Source: Candidatus Hydrogenedentota bacterium
GTDB taxonomy: Bacteria > Hydrogenedentota > Hydrogenedentia > Hydrogenedentales > SLHB01
Direction of reading: 5' to 3'
NCBI GenBank assembly: GCA_016215105.1
Contig: JACRLJ010000020.1
Span: forward strand, 7,786-42,147
Length of the DNA: 34,362 bases
The notes beneath the pieces were generated by a model. The model made no database searches. It saw only the letters and a list, made by a program, of their open reading frames with translations, and was not told the origin of the DNA. The number at the start of each line of letters is the position of its first letter. The stretch's first letter is position 1. The translations under genes were made by a program, and so were the position numbers. Shown one piece after another: positions 9,431 through 18,600 of this stretch.

Positions 9431-12400
9431 CTAAAAGCGGCACACGATCTGTTGATGTCCTTTAGGTTCTTTGAGCGCCACGATCGCATCGCGCAAAGAA
9501 CTCTCGACGCCATTGACGGTTATCTTCGTGGGCGGCTTCGCGCCTGGATGGCGTAGGACCACGCGCAGTTCCGTGGACGGATTTCCTTGCGGCGGATCGA
9601 TGTCGATCACAATTGCGCCGTCTTCGGCGCGAGTGCATAGCGCCATCGTGCCTGCATAGGTGGGGGCGTCCTCAACGACAATCGACTGTCCCGGCGCGAA
9701 CCAACGGCGGGGGCAGCCGCGCAGAAGCCAGATCACCCCCGGGTCCTGGTCGTCGATGACCATGCGCCGGATCATGTCGAGCAGCCGGCCGTTTCCCGAG
9801 GCGTTTGGCTGGAACGGCGAGTAGTTCGCATCGCTGACATGAATGCGCTCGACGGTTTGGTAACAGTCTTGCGAGAGACCATAGGCCAGATTCGAGTAGA
9901 AGATGAGCAGACCCTTTTCGACTTCGCCCCGCGCTAACAGGTTCTGAAAGTAGCCGCGCTCCGAGCAGTTGACGTACCAGAACGGGTTTCGCCGTCCCAA
10001 TTCCACGGGCTCGTCCATGCGATTAGTCAAGCCAATCATCGTGCCCCACGTCTGTTGGAGATAGCTGAACATGGCGCCGAACCGCGGGTCGGTCCGCGCG
10101 TCGAGCAAGCCGGTCGCGAACATGCAGGCCGGCCCATCCGCCCACCAAAGCCCGCCATGCTCGCCTTCGTAGGTGGGAACGAGATTCGGCACGAAATCCA
10201 GATTCGTGGCGGGGTCTTTGTACTCGGCCCGGTGTATCGCTGCGAGCAGGCATTCACGGTATTCATCGGCCTCCTGCTGTAGACGCGCGGCGTGGGGAAG
10301 TTCCGCGGACTGGAACGCAGCGGCCATTTCCGCCATCCCCTTCCAAGTGAAGACATCCGAGAAGAACACGTAATGCCATCCTTCCCAATCGTGGACGCGG
10401 CCTTTTGGCATGAGGCCGTAGTACGGAACTCGTTCGCCCGCGTTGGTGAAGCGCCGCGTCCGCGCGCGCTCCCCCTGAATCCAATCCCAGGCGGCGAGGA
10501 TGCAGTCCTTGTTCTGCTTCAGCCAGTCCCCGTCACGCGAGTACCGGTACTTGGCCGCCATGGCCCAGAGTACGGACCCCGTTTCACAGGTCCACCGCAA
10601 CAGAAAGTTGCCGGTATAGCAGCCGTAGGCGGACTTCGTTTCCCCCTCCGGTTTGCGGCCCGGCTCGGCGTATTGGCCGATGCCGCTCTGGCGTTCCGTG
10701 AAGAATCGAAGCGTTGGTTCGAGTTCGCGGTGATATCCGAGCGCGCACATCGGAACGATCACGTGGGCGCACTCCCAGGGCCACACGCCTTCCCAAACCG
10801 GCGACTGAAAGGGTTCGTGCCACGGCCGGTTCGGATTCTTTCGCAGGTTGCCCAAGCACGAGAGAATCAAGCTCCGGTAAACATCGTTCAAACGCGGTTC
10901 CGGCGTGGTCAGCTTCATGCCGGCCTCAAGACCTTTGTCCCAATACTTCTCCGCGCGAGCCAGCGCGCCGTCAAACGTAGTCTGGCGCGTCGAGCCGGTT
11001 TCGTCGGACGGGAAGCGCTCCGGCGTAGCCACAACCACCAGATCGACTGTAGCTGTTTCGTTGGGCGCCAGTTCGAAATCGAACCTAAGCACATTTCGCA
11101 GCGCTTCGGGCAGGAGCGGATCCGTCGTTCCTGTCGAGAACTCCGGGACGAACATGGCCTTCACATCCGGTTTCGTGCGAATTGTCATCAGGGGGTGACC
11201 GTCAAGGAGTACGGCATCCTTTTCCACCGTGATGGGAAGAACAGGCTCTAGCCATCGCGATGCGGACCCGAGAAAGGGAGCGTAGTTTGTGTTCTGGGTA
11301 TCGTGCAGCCGGCCCATGAGGACGAAGAGTGGCGTCTTCCGCGCCTGCGCGGTCGTGTTACGCACCGCCATCCTCACCACAACGTACTGCGGTTCCTTAC
11401 CCGTGACGGTTTCTTCGTCTCGCGGCAGAATCGTGAAGGCGGTCTGGCCGATTTCGCATGAGTCCATCGTCCACCGGCTTTCTACGATGGGCTGATACCC
11501 CTGATGGAGTTTGCGCGTGACGGTGTACATGTCGGGAAGTTGAAAGGGATCGCCACAGGCAAACCCGAGGCCATACGCCTCATTAGCTCGTCCTAGCGCA
11601 ATCGACAGATCCGGGTGGACATAGACGACATCCGAGTAGTAGCGCGGCTCAATGGGAACACGCTGCGTCATCGGCGCGGCCATCCCTGCAAGCTCGTCCC
11701 ATGTCGCTTCGTGACGCTGTTCGGCCACGCCATCGAGTGTAGGCGCGGCAAGAAACCGTTCCCGCGCGCTTTCGTACGCGGGTTGCGCCTTCTCTCGGGA
11801 CTGCTGGTTCCGCGATGCCGCCTTCTCATCTTCGCGCGCGGCCTGCCGCACAAGCCCAAAGCCCGGCATCTCAATTGTGGTCGAGAGCGTGAGGTCGTCA
11901 ATGGCCGCGTCCGCCTCGTGGCCGTCGGGTACGCCCATCCAGCGCGTTGTGCAGGGGAGCGACCCCACGTGGAATACCGTTGCCTTGTCCGGCATCCGGG
12001 CCGTCGTGTGGATGCGGTGGCGAAGCCTGCCGTCGATGTAAAGCGCGCGGCACTTGGCGGCCTGGTCCCAGCACACGGTCAGTTGATGCCATTCCCCCGC
12101 GCGCCAGTCGACCGGCGCCGCGAGACCCATCAAGGCGCCGTCGCCCCCAAAGTACACCACGCCAAGACCGTCCTTTCCCAGGAAGCCGAGCACGGTTCTC
12201 TCGTTTGCGCCCGGGTTGGCGATTCCCCAGAAGAACCGATCACCAAACGAGTGGACGCTATCCCAGTTCGGGCGCACCCACATGCTCAGCGTGCCGCAGG
12301 CGGGGTCATAGTGTCCCGTAGTGGGATACGTGAGTACGGCGCCCTTCACAAACTCCGCCGCCAACGCGGAATGGCCGGCGACGAAGCGTACCAGCTCGTT

Positions 12401-12526
12401 CGTGACGGGTTCTATGTCACCCGCCGCCGTCAAGCCTGCGTCAAAGGAGAGTTGAAATTGTGAGGCGCCACCCTGGTTTGCGTCCGAGGCGGCCAGTCCG
12501 GCGAGCACGATGGCAACAAGCGGCAT
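9431..12526 (-). CDS. LamG-domain six-hairpin glycosidase-like protein, probably secreted
   Basis: With the ATG at 12526 the product has 1031 residues. It starts with the hydrophobic stretch MPLVAIVLAGLAAS, a short signal-like sequence. A concanavalin/LamG-like beta-sandwich follows at about 20-220 (LSMWVRPNWDS, GEWHQLTVCWD, LYIDGRL, AAIDDLTL), typical of carbohydrate-recognition modules. The C-terminal half (about 530-900) has the helical, Trp- and Glu-rich character of (alpha/alpha)6 glycosidases, e.g. VWEGVWPWECAH and SVLWAMAAKYRY. I cannot assign a GH family or the catalytic acids. An open frame reaches ATG at 12607, but that start lacks a ribosome binding site and would sit on the putative -10 box; the 12526 ATG has AGGA 8 bases upstream. 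It lies 121 bases upstream of the GH2 gene on the same strand, so co-transcription is plausible. Confidence 0.72.
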   Translation of the reverse strand: MPLVAIVLAGLAASDANQGGASQFQLSFDAGLTAAGDIEPVTNELVRFVAGHSALAAEFVKGAVLTYPTTGHYDPACGTLSMWVRPNWDSVHSFGDRFFWGIANPGANERTVLGFLGKDGLGVVYFGGDGALMGLAAPVDWRAGEWHQLTVCWDQAAKCRALYIDGRLRHRIHTTARMPDKATVFHVGSLPCTTRWMGVPDGHEADAAIDDLTLSTTIEMPGFGLVRQAAREDEKAASRNQQSREKAQPAYESARERFLAAPTLDGVAEQRHEATWDELAGMAAPMTQRVPIEPRYYSDVVYVHPDLSIALGRANEAYGLGFACGDPFQLPDMYTVTRKLHQGYQPIVESRWTMDSCEIGQTAFTILPRDEETVTGKEPQYVVVRMAVRNTTAQARKTPLFVLMGRLHDTQNTNYAPFLGSASRWLEPVLPITVEKDAVLLDGHPLMTIRTKPDVKAMFVPEFSTGTTDPLLPEALRNVLRFDFELAPNETATVDLVVVATPERFPSDETGSTRQTTFDGALARAEKYWDKGLEAGMKLTTPEPRLNDVYRSLILSCLGNLRKNPNRPWHEPFQSPVWEGVWPWECAHVIVPMCALGYHRELEPTLRFFTERQSGIGQYAEPGRKPEGETKSAYGCYTGNFLLRWTCETGSVLWAMAAKYRYSRDGDWLKQNKDCILAAWDWIQGERARTRRFTNAGERVPYYGLMPKGRVHDWEGWHYVFFSDVFTWKGMAEMAAAFQSAELPHAARLQQEADEYRECLLAAIHRAEYKDPATNLDFVPNLVPTYEGEHGGLWWADGPACMFATGLLDARTDPRFGAMFSYLQQTWGTMIGLTNRMDEPVELGRRNPFWYVNCSERGYFQNLLARGEVEKGLLIFYSNLAYGLSQDCYQTVERIHVSDANYSPFQPNASGNGRLLDMIRRMVIDDQDPGVIWLLRGCPRRWFAPGQSIVVEDAPTYAGTMALCTRAEDGAIVIDIDPPQGNPSTELRVVLRHPGAKPPTKITVNGVESSLRDAIVALKEPKGHQQIVCRF

Positions 12527-12607
12527 CTTCGTAGTCCTGTTTGTCCTGCCAGCCCTGCGCGCAAACCAGCACGTTCGAGCCGGCAAAACGGCGTCCGTAA
12601 GAGACAT

Positions 12608-12636
12608 ACTATACTGTTATGGCCTCATAATGACCA
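12608..12636 (-). promoter_or_regulatory. Putative sigma-70 promoter of the glycosidase operon
   Basis: On the minus strand TGGTCA (12636-12631) and TATAGT (12613-12608) are separated by 17 bases, matching 4/6 and 5/6 positions of the consensus. Transcription would begin near 12600. That would exclude the ATG at 12607 and support the internal start at 12526. Read by eye only. Confidence 0.35.
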
Positions 12637-12705
12637 AAAAAAGCCATCGGATCGAGCCGCCGGAGACCTGCCAGTAATCTTGGTGACAAATTCTCAGCGG
12701 GTGTC

Positions 12706-12734
12706 TTGACGGAAATCCGAATTCGGAGCAGAAT
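12706..12734 (+). promoter_or_regulatory. Putative promoter with palindromic operator, upstream of the redox operon
   Basis: TTGACG (12706-12711) and CAGAAT (12729-12734) are spaced by 17 bases, a plausible sigma-70 pair (5/6 and 4/6 matches). The perfect 12-bp palindrome TCCGAATTCGGA at 12716-12727 fills the spacer, where a bound dimeric repressor or a MerR-type activator would act. It lies about 100 bases before the first gene of the plus-strand operon. No regulator gene is adjacent, so the binding protein is unknown. Confidence 0.4.
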
Positions 12735-12835
12735 GAAGCTGAACATGCAGTTCGGCTGTTATCATCGCGCCGAATTGGACGGCGACGCGGTCTTTTCGGC
12801 GCTATGCCCGCGATGTTGAAATAGGGGCCGGAACT

Positions 12836-13807
12836 ATGGACGTGCAGTGCGAACTATGCCCTAAAGGGTGTGTCATTTCTCCAGGGCAGAGTGGGGACTG
12901 CCGCATTCGTGTCAATCTCAATGGAAAACTGGTTGCGGTGACGTACGGCCATCCGTGCGCGGTTCACGTCGATCCGGTAGAAAAGAAACCGCTATTTCAT
13001 TTCCTGCCTGGCTCCAAAGCCTTTTCCATTGCTACCGTTGGCTGCAATCTACACTGCAAATTCTGTCAGAACTGGGAGATTTCACAGGAAAACCCGGAGA
13101 ACATGGCGGCTCAATCGCTGCCGCCGCAGTCCATTCCGGAAGCCGCGCGCCGATCGGGGTGCCGTTCCGTGGCGTACACCTACAGCGAACCTCTCGCGTA
13201 CTACGAATACACGCTGGATAGTTGCATTAAAAGTCGCGAAGCAGGTCTCAAGAACTTGCTGATTACGGCAGGATATATCAACCAACCTCCGTTGGAGAGG
13301 CTATGCGCCTACCTGGACGCGGCCAACATCGATGTGAAGGCGTATTCCGAGACGTTTTACAGGGATATCTGCGGCGCGACACTAAAGCCGGTACTGGACG
13401 GACTTGTACTTACCAAGTCAAAGGGTGTGTTGGTGGAAGTTACGAATCTCGTGGTGCCGACCCTGAACGACAGTGACGACGACCTGCGAAACCTATGTCG
13501 TTGGATTGTCGAGAATCTCGGTCGAGAAACACCGCTACACTTCTCCAGGTTCTTTCCTCTATACCGTATGGATCACCTTCCGCCGACTCCCGCGGCCACG
13601 CTGGCTCGGGCGCGCGAGATTGCAGGAAGCGAAGGGCTGTTTCACGTGTATATCGGAAACATAGAAACCGCCGGCGCGGAAGATACCTACTGTAGCTCCT
13701 GCGGGAGGAAGCTCGTTGAACGGCGCCAGTACACCATTCTGAAGGATGACGTGGCGGACGGCGCTTGTCCGTATTGTAGCACGAAGGTCCACGGCCTATG
13801 GAACTGA
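12836..13807 (+). CDS. amrS: AmmeMemoRadiSam system radical SAM enzyme
   Basis: The 323-residue protein has the N-terminal Cys motif CELCPKGCVISPGQSGDC of AmrS/pyruvate-formate-lyase-activase-like proteins, the radical SAM cluster motif CNLHCKFC (Cys70, Cys74, Cys77), and a C-terminal Cys4 knuckle (CSSCGRKL ... CPYC). Length and architecture match the AmmeMemoRadiSam radical SAM family, which is defined by co-occurrence with Memo and AMMECR1 proteins; both domains are encoded by the second gene downstream. The family's reaction is not established. It has no signal peptide and must act in the cytoplasm, where SAM and reductant are available. Start choice: AGGGG 8 bases before ATG; the frame is closed upstream by TAG. 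Its last 10 bases overlap the next small gene. It opens a run of six same-strand genes. Confidence 0.9.
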   Translation: MDVQCELCPKGCVISPGQSGDCRIRVNLNGKLVAVTYGHPCAVHVDPVEKKPLFHFLPGSKAFSIATVGCNLHCKFCQNWEISQENPENMAAQSLPPQSIPEAARRSGCRSVAYTYSEPLAYYEYTLDSCIKSREAGLKNLLITAGYINQPPLERLCAYLDAANIDVKAYSETFYRDICGATLKPVLDGLVLTKSKGVLVEVTNLVVPTLNDSDDDLRNLCRWIVENLGRETPLHFSRFFPLYRMDHLPPTPAATLARAREIAGSEGLFHVYIGNIETAGAEDTYCSSCGRKLVERRQYTILKDDVADGACPYCSTKVHGLWN

Positions 13808-13992
13808 GACGACGGACATTTCTATCATCGCTCGGAAGGTCTGCTCTAGTCTTCTTGGCCGGCGCGTTGGCCCCGGCCATACGGATTGCGCCAAGGCGAT
13901 TTGTCGAGGCCGTGCGCGGGCGCTGGTATCCTGGCCCCGTGGTTGCAGGCGCTAGCCGACGAGTAAGGGAACAGGGCAAATGGGCGGGGTAG
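13798..13992 (+). CDS. Tat-signal miniprotein in the AmmeMemoRadiSam operon
   Basis: This 64-residue frame begins with MELRRRTFLSSLGRSALVFL: a twin-arginine motif (R5-R6-T-F-L) followed by a hydrophobic stretch, a typical Tat leader. The predicted mature part is only about 30 residues, basic, with WYPGPVV near position 43 and ending in GKWAG. The start overlaps the amrS stop by 10 bp and the stop lies 4 bases before the next gene, so the frame fills the space exactly, as expected of a real, coupled gene. No catalytic motif is visible. It could be a small exported subunit or a retained Tat anchor for the Memo-AMMECR1 lipoprotein or the flavoprotein. Function unknown; that it is a gene rests on the leader and the packing. 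Confidence 0.6.
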   Translation: MELRRRTFLSSLGRSALVFLAGALAPAIRIAPRRFVEAVRGRWYPGPVVAGASRRVREQGKWAG

Positions 13993-13996
13993 TCCA

Positions 13997-15604
13997 ATGA
14001 TGCGCAAAACAATCCTGCGGTGTCGTCCTGCTTCGGTATTCGTCAGTATTGTGGCGATCTCCGTAGCGCTGACGGGTTGTTCTCCCGAAGCGCCGAAAAC
14101 CGGCGGAGAGTCAGAGGCGGCAGTCGCGCCAACTCCCGCGCCAACTCCCGCGGCAACGCCGCCCGCCAAGACGATGGTGTCGCCATTGGCTGGGACGTGG
14201 TACAGCGCAGACCGTCAAACCCTGCACAATGAGATCGCAGGTTACTTCGACAACGTAGCGGCAAACGAACTGCCAAATGTCCAGGCGTTGATTCTGCCGC
14301 ACGCTGGATACCGGTATTCAGCCGCAACGGCGGCCTATGGCGTCAAACTGGTTATGGGGCGCAAATTCAGCCGCGTCGTTATCCTCGGCCCGAGTCATCG
14401 TGTAAACCTAACTAACGCGGCGAGTTTGCCCGCTTACGACCGCCTCGAGACGCCGTTGGGGGCCATATCCGTGGACAAGGCCTTCGTCACCGCGCTGAAA
14501 TCCAACCCGATGTTCAAGACAGTGTCATCGGTCGATGAAGTGGAACACAGCGTACAGATACAAGCGCCCCTGCTGCAGCAGGCGCTTGGCGAGTTTGCAG
14601 TAGTACCCATTGTGGTTGGCAGTCTGAATCGAGAAACGGTGTCGGCAATGGCCAAGACGCTGCTCGCGCTTGTGGACGAACAGACACTGGTTGTGGCGAG
14701 CAGCGACTTCACGCACTACGGTCCGAATTACGACTATGCGCCATTCAAAGATAATGTCGCGGAGAACTTGAAGCAACTGGATATGGCGGCGTTTGACACT
14801 ATCCGGAAGAAAAGCGTTGACGCTTTCGATGACCATATTCAAAAGACGGGCGACACCATCTGTGGCCGCTATCCAATAGGAATCCTTCTGACCATGCTGC
14901 CGAAGGACTCCGAACCGCACTTGATGCGCTATGAGACCTCCGGTCAGAACACGGGGGATTTCACCAACTCCGTGAGTTACCTGAGTATCGCCTTTACCGG
15001 CGCATGGCCCGCGAGCCCGCGCGCTGAGTCTTCTTCAGCCGGTCCGGCCCTCAGTCAGGAAGACAAGAGCCGCCTGTTGAAGCTGGCCCGAAAGACCCTT
15101 GAGCGTTACCTGATTGACCACAACGCGCCGGATCTCGCATCGCTGGGCATCGACATTACGCCCGCGATGAACTCCGTGATGGGCGGATTCGTGACGCTCA
15201 AAGAAGATGGAGAGCTGCGAGGCTGCATCGGAGAGATCGAACCCCGGCGTCCGTTGTCCCGTGTCGTAATGGACCATGCCATCGACGCGGCCATCCGCGA
15301 TCCGCGTTTTCCTCCGGTGACGGTGGACGACCTTGCGCGGCTCCAAATCGAAATCTCCGCGCTTACGCCTCCGCGCAGTGTGGCCTCGTATCGGGAGATC
15401 GTAATCGGAAAACACGGCGTGACGCTGGAGAAAGGGTTTAACCGCGCCGTCTTTCTGCCGCAAGTGGCGCCGGAGCAGGGTTGGAACATCGAGCAGACGC
15501 TAGGCCACTTAGCCGTCAAAGCGGGACTGTCTGAGGAAGCATGGAAAGAAGGGGCGTCTTTCCAGGTGTTCGAGGCCGTGGTCTTCGGCGAAGACAGCAC
15601 ATGA
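13997..15604 (+). CDS. amrB/amrA: Memo-AMMECR1 fusion lipoprotein (AmmeMemoRadiSam proteins B and A)
   Basis: The 535-residue product starts with a signal ending in the lipobox LTGC (Cys28) and a Pro/Ala/Thr-rich linker to about 58, so it is predicted to be an exported, lipid-anchored protein. A Memo domain spans about 60-345: PHAGYRYS (His102), GPSH, VEHSVQIQ, SSDFTHYG and TICGR. The His, His and Cys positions that bind iron or copper in human MEMO1 appear conserved. An AMMECR1 domain spans about 355-533 with its hallmark LRGCIG at 407-412 (Cys410). Memo and AMMECR1 are usually discussed as cytoplasmic proteins; here both are on one polypeptide with an export signal while the radical SAM partner is cytoplasmic. 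The stop overlaps the next ATG (ATGA). Domains are certain, function is not. Confidence 0.9.
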   Translation: MMRKTILRCRPASVFVSIVAISVALTGCSPEAPKTGGESEAAVAPTPAPTPAATPPAKTMVSPLAGTWYSADRQTLHNEIAGYFDNVAANELPNVQALILPHAGYRYSAATAAYGVKLVMGRKFSRVVILGPSHRVNLTNAASLPAYDRLETPLGAISVDKAFVTALKSNPMFKTVSSVDEVEHSVQIQAPLLQQALGEFAVVPIVVGSLNRETVSAMAKTLLALVDEQTLVVASSDFTHYGPNYDYAPFKDNVAENLKQLDMAAFDTIRKKSVDAFDDHIQKTGDTICGRYPIGILLTMLPKDSEPHLMRYETSGQNTGDFTNSVSYLSIAFTGAWPASPRAESSSAGPALSQEDKSRLLKLARKTLERYLIDHNAPDLASLGIDITPAMNSVMGGFVTLKEDGELRGCIGEIEPRRPLSRVVMDHAIDAAIRDPRFPPVTVDDLARLQIEISALTPPRSVASYREIVIGKHGVTLEKGFNRAVFLPQVAPEQGWNIEQTLGHLAVKAGLSEEAWKEGASFQVFEAVVFGEDST

Positions 15605-18600
15605 GCTCTACTCCGGGCGCGACAGCCGATACGAACCCGGAATCGATGGCGCCCATCAAGCTAAGCGTCCTATCGCAAACCGCCACGATGTTGGCGCTGG
15701 GTTTCTTTCCTATTGTGGCGCAGACACTCCTGTTTCGCGTCTTCCTTGGGGCGTTCGAATCCGGTGAACTCGCTGTCGGATGCTTCTTTGGCTCGTGGTT
15801 GCTCTGGGTTGCTCTGGGCGCCGCGTTGGCCCGCATTGAGACGAGGTGGCGCGCGCGGCTCATGGGCTCATTTGCGTGGCTTCCATTGCTGTACATCCCC
15901 GCCTACCTCCTTCAGGATCGGTTGATCGTCTGCGCCCGCATTATCGCGGGCGTACAGAGTTACGAGGTGTTGCCACTAGGTTCGATGGTGGGCCTGTCCC
16001 TGATCGTAAACGCTCCGGTATGCTTCCTTACTGGGTATCTCTTCGCGTTGGCGTGTAGCTGGCTCGCGACGGGAGGCGGCCTGCCCGTAGCGAGGGCGTA
16101 CGTACTCGAGACACTTGGAGGCTTTCTAGGCGGGGTTAGCGTTACGGTTCTACTGGCCAACGCCGTTCCGGCGCAAGTCGTGTTCCTCGTCGCTGCTAGT
16201 ACTGCCGCCATTTCCGTAGCCCTGCACCGCCCACGGTCGTGGCGCTACGTGGCGCCGGCCGCAATTCTGATTGTGTTGACGGCCTCAGGCGCCGGGATAC
16301 GATGGGCGGAAGGGGAACGGCGGGCGACATGGAAGCGGCTGCTGCCGTCGGAGGCGTATGTTGGCGGTTTCGCTACGGCTCAAGGCGAGTACCTGTACGG
16401 CGAGCGTGAAGGGCAGTTCCTGGCCGTTACGTGCGGCGGCGTACGTGAGTCGTTGCCGGATACCGACCACGTTTCGACGGTTGCGGCGGTGAATCTCGCC
16501 CAGAATCCATCGTCGTCGCGGGTTCTGGTCATAGGGCCCGGGTCGCTTGCGCTGTGTCTACGACTTACGGCGTTTCCCAATATCCATCGCACCGTATGGA
16601 TCGATCCCGACCCGGAACTGGCCGGTCGACTGCTGTCGTTGTTGCCTATCCGCTATTCTAGGGACGCGGAGAAACTGGAAACGCCGAAGCACGATGCGGC
16701 GGCGTTTCTGCGGGAGAATCCAGGCGCGTTCGATCTCGTCGTCCTCAATTTGCCGGAGCCAACGAGTCTCGTAGTGAATCGTTACGCGACGCGGGAGTTC
16801 CTCTTCGATGTCAAGTCCTCTCTTGCGGATGGGGGGGTAGTTTCAGCACGAGTAACCGGTGGCGCCAACTACGTTGGCAGCGAACTGGCGTTTCTGGGGG
16901 CGTCCCTCCGGAAAACACTCGGATCCGTCTACCACAACGTCGTAATCAAACCAGGAGAAGAGACGTGGCTGATCGCATCCGATGCCTCAGGTCTTACTGA
17001 GGCGCCCGCCGTACTGCGTGACCGCTTCGCAAGCATAGCAGGGGTGGCGGCGCTTTACCCGCCGGAAGGCTTACTATCTCAGTATGTTCCTGATCGAGCG
17101 GCCTACCAAGCGCGTATATACGGCGATGTCGAGTCCACTGTTCCAGAGCGGCTCCTGCTAAACGTGGCCAGCCGTCCAAAAGCGCTGCTGTACGGCTTGA
17201 TGCTTGCGCGCCGGCGTGGCGGCGAACAAGCCGCTCCATTTCAAACGCCGCTGCTCTTGGAAAGCGGCTTCTGGATTGCTGTCATTGCGTTGGCGGTATT
17301 GGTGGCTGTGCGGACCGTGTATGTATTGAAATCTTCGCGGGTCTCGCGTGGCGCGCCACCGTGGCCATTTGACGCCGGATTCCTTGTCTTCTCCACCGGC
17401 TTGGCGGGCATGTCTCTCAGCGTCATCCTGATGTTGCTCTACCAGTCCGCGTTTGGCACATTGTATTTGCACGTGGGGCTCATCACGTCACTGTTTATGC
17501 TCGGAAGCTTTGCGGGGAGTTTCATAGGTGAGCGCCTATTGGCTTCACGGAATTCGGAACCATCTGCCCTGCTTCCTACTTGCGTGTTCCTGCATTTGGC
17601 GGCTATCGGCGCCGTCGGGATGTTGACTACGGCCAGTCCCAAGGCTGCGTTTGGGGTCTTGTTCGTTATCGCCGGCGCATTTACCGGGATCTACTTTCCA
17701 ATTGCTGCGAAGCGCTTGGCGCTGGCCGACCGGAAGCCTACACCGGCGGGATCCTTCCTCGAGGCGCTCGACACCTTGGGAGGAGCGGCCGGAGCGGCCT
17801 GCGCGGGCCTGGTATTGGCGCCCGTGCTAGGGACACGAGACACGCTGGTCTTACTTGCGATCGTCGTTGTAGCGAATACAGCGGAGCTGTTGACGCGGCG
17901 CCGAATTCCAGCCTCCAGTCGAAGCGCCGACTTCTTCAAGAGAACCAGCCGGGTTGCCGGGTATGCCATGTTCGGCGCCGGGGTGATTTTCTTGGCCGCA
18001 TCGCATATAGCCGCTCATGCCGTTGCGGTGGCCGAAGGCCCGCGCTTGGCCGCCGCTGCTCGAGCCTTGGCGGGTCGAAGCGAACCGGAGCCGACAGAGG
18101 CCCGCTTAGCCGACGGAAAGGAGGTGCTCTACTACCAAGTTCCGTCGTCACCGGAGGACGAGGGGGGGTATGTGTTTTCCACAAGCCATTTCAGTAGCAA
18201 GATTCAAGGGTATGGTGGTCCGATAGAATTGGTGGTCTACGTGAATCAAGACGGCATTCTTCGTGATTTTGAGTTCTTCCGGTCTTCCGAGACGCCGGCA
18301 TACGTGGCGCGGCTTCGTCAGTGGAGGGACGGACTGAATGGCGCCAACTTGTTTGAGCCGAGTCCGTTCGCGCATGTGGACGCTGTGAGCGGGGCAACGC
18401 TCACTTCGGCGGCCATACTGAAGACGCTCGAAGAGTCCGGACGCCGGTTTGCGGCGGAGATCCTCCGTCGCGAGGTGGCTCCGGTGGTACCGGCGTTCGC
18501 CCGCTCCACGCGTGACTGGGGATTCATTTCGCTCGCGGGCTTGGCCGTCTTGGCTACGTTGCTGCGCTTTCGTCCCAGCAGACCACTCCGGCGCGTGGTC

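Noticed and set aside
10292-11251. 319-codon plus-strand open frame opposite the six-hairpin glycosidase (and a second at 11615-12463)
   Set aside because: Antisense shadows without ribosome binding sites or family motifs.
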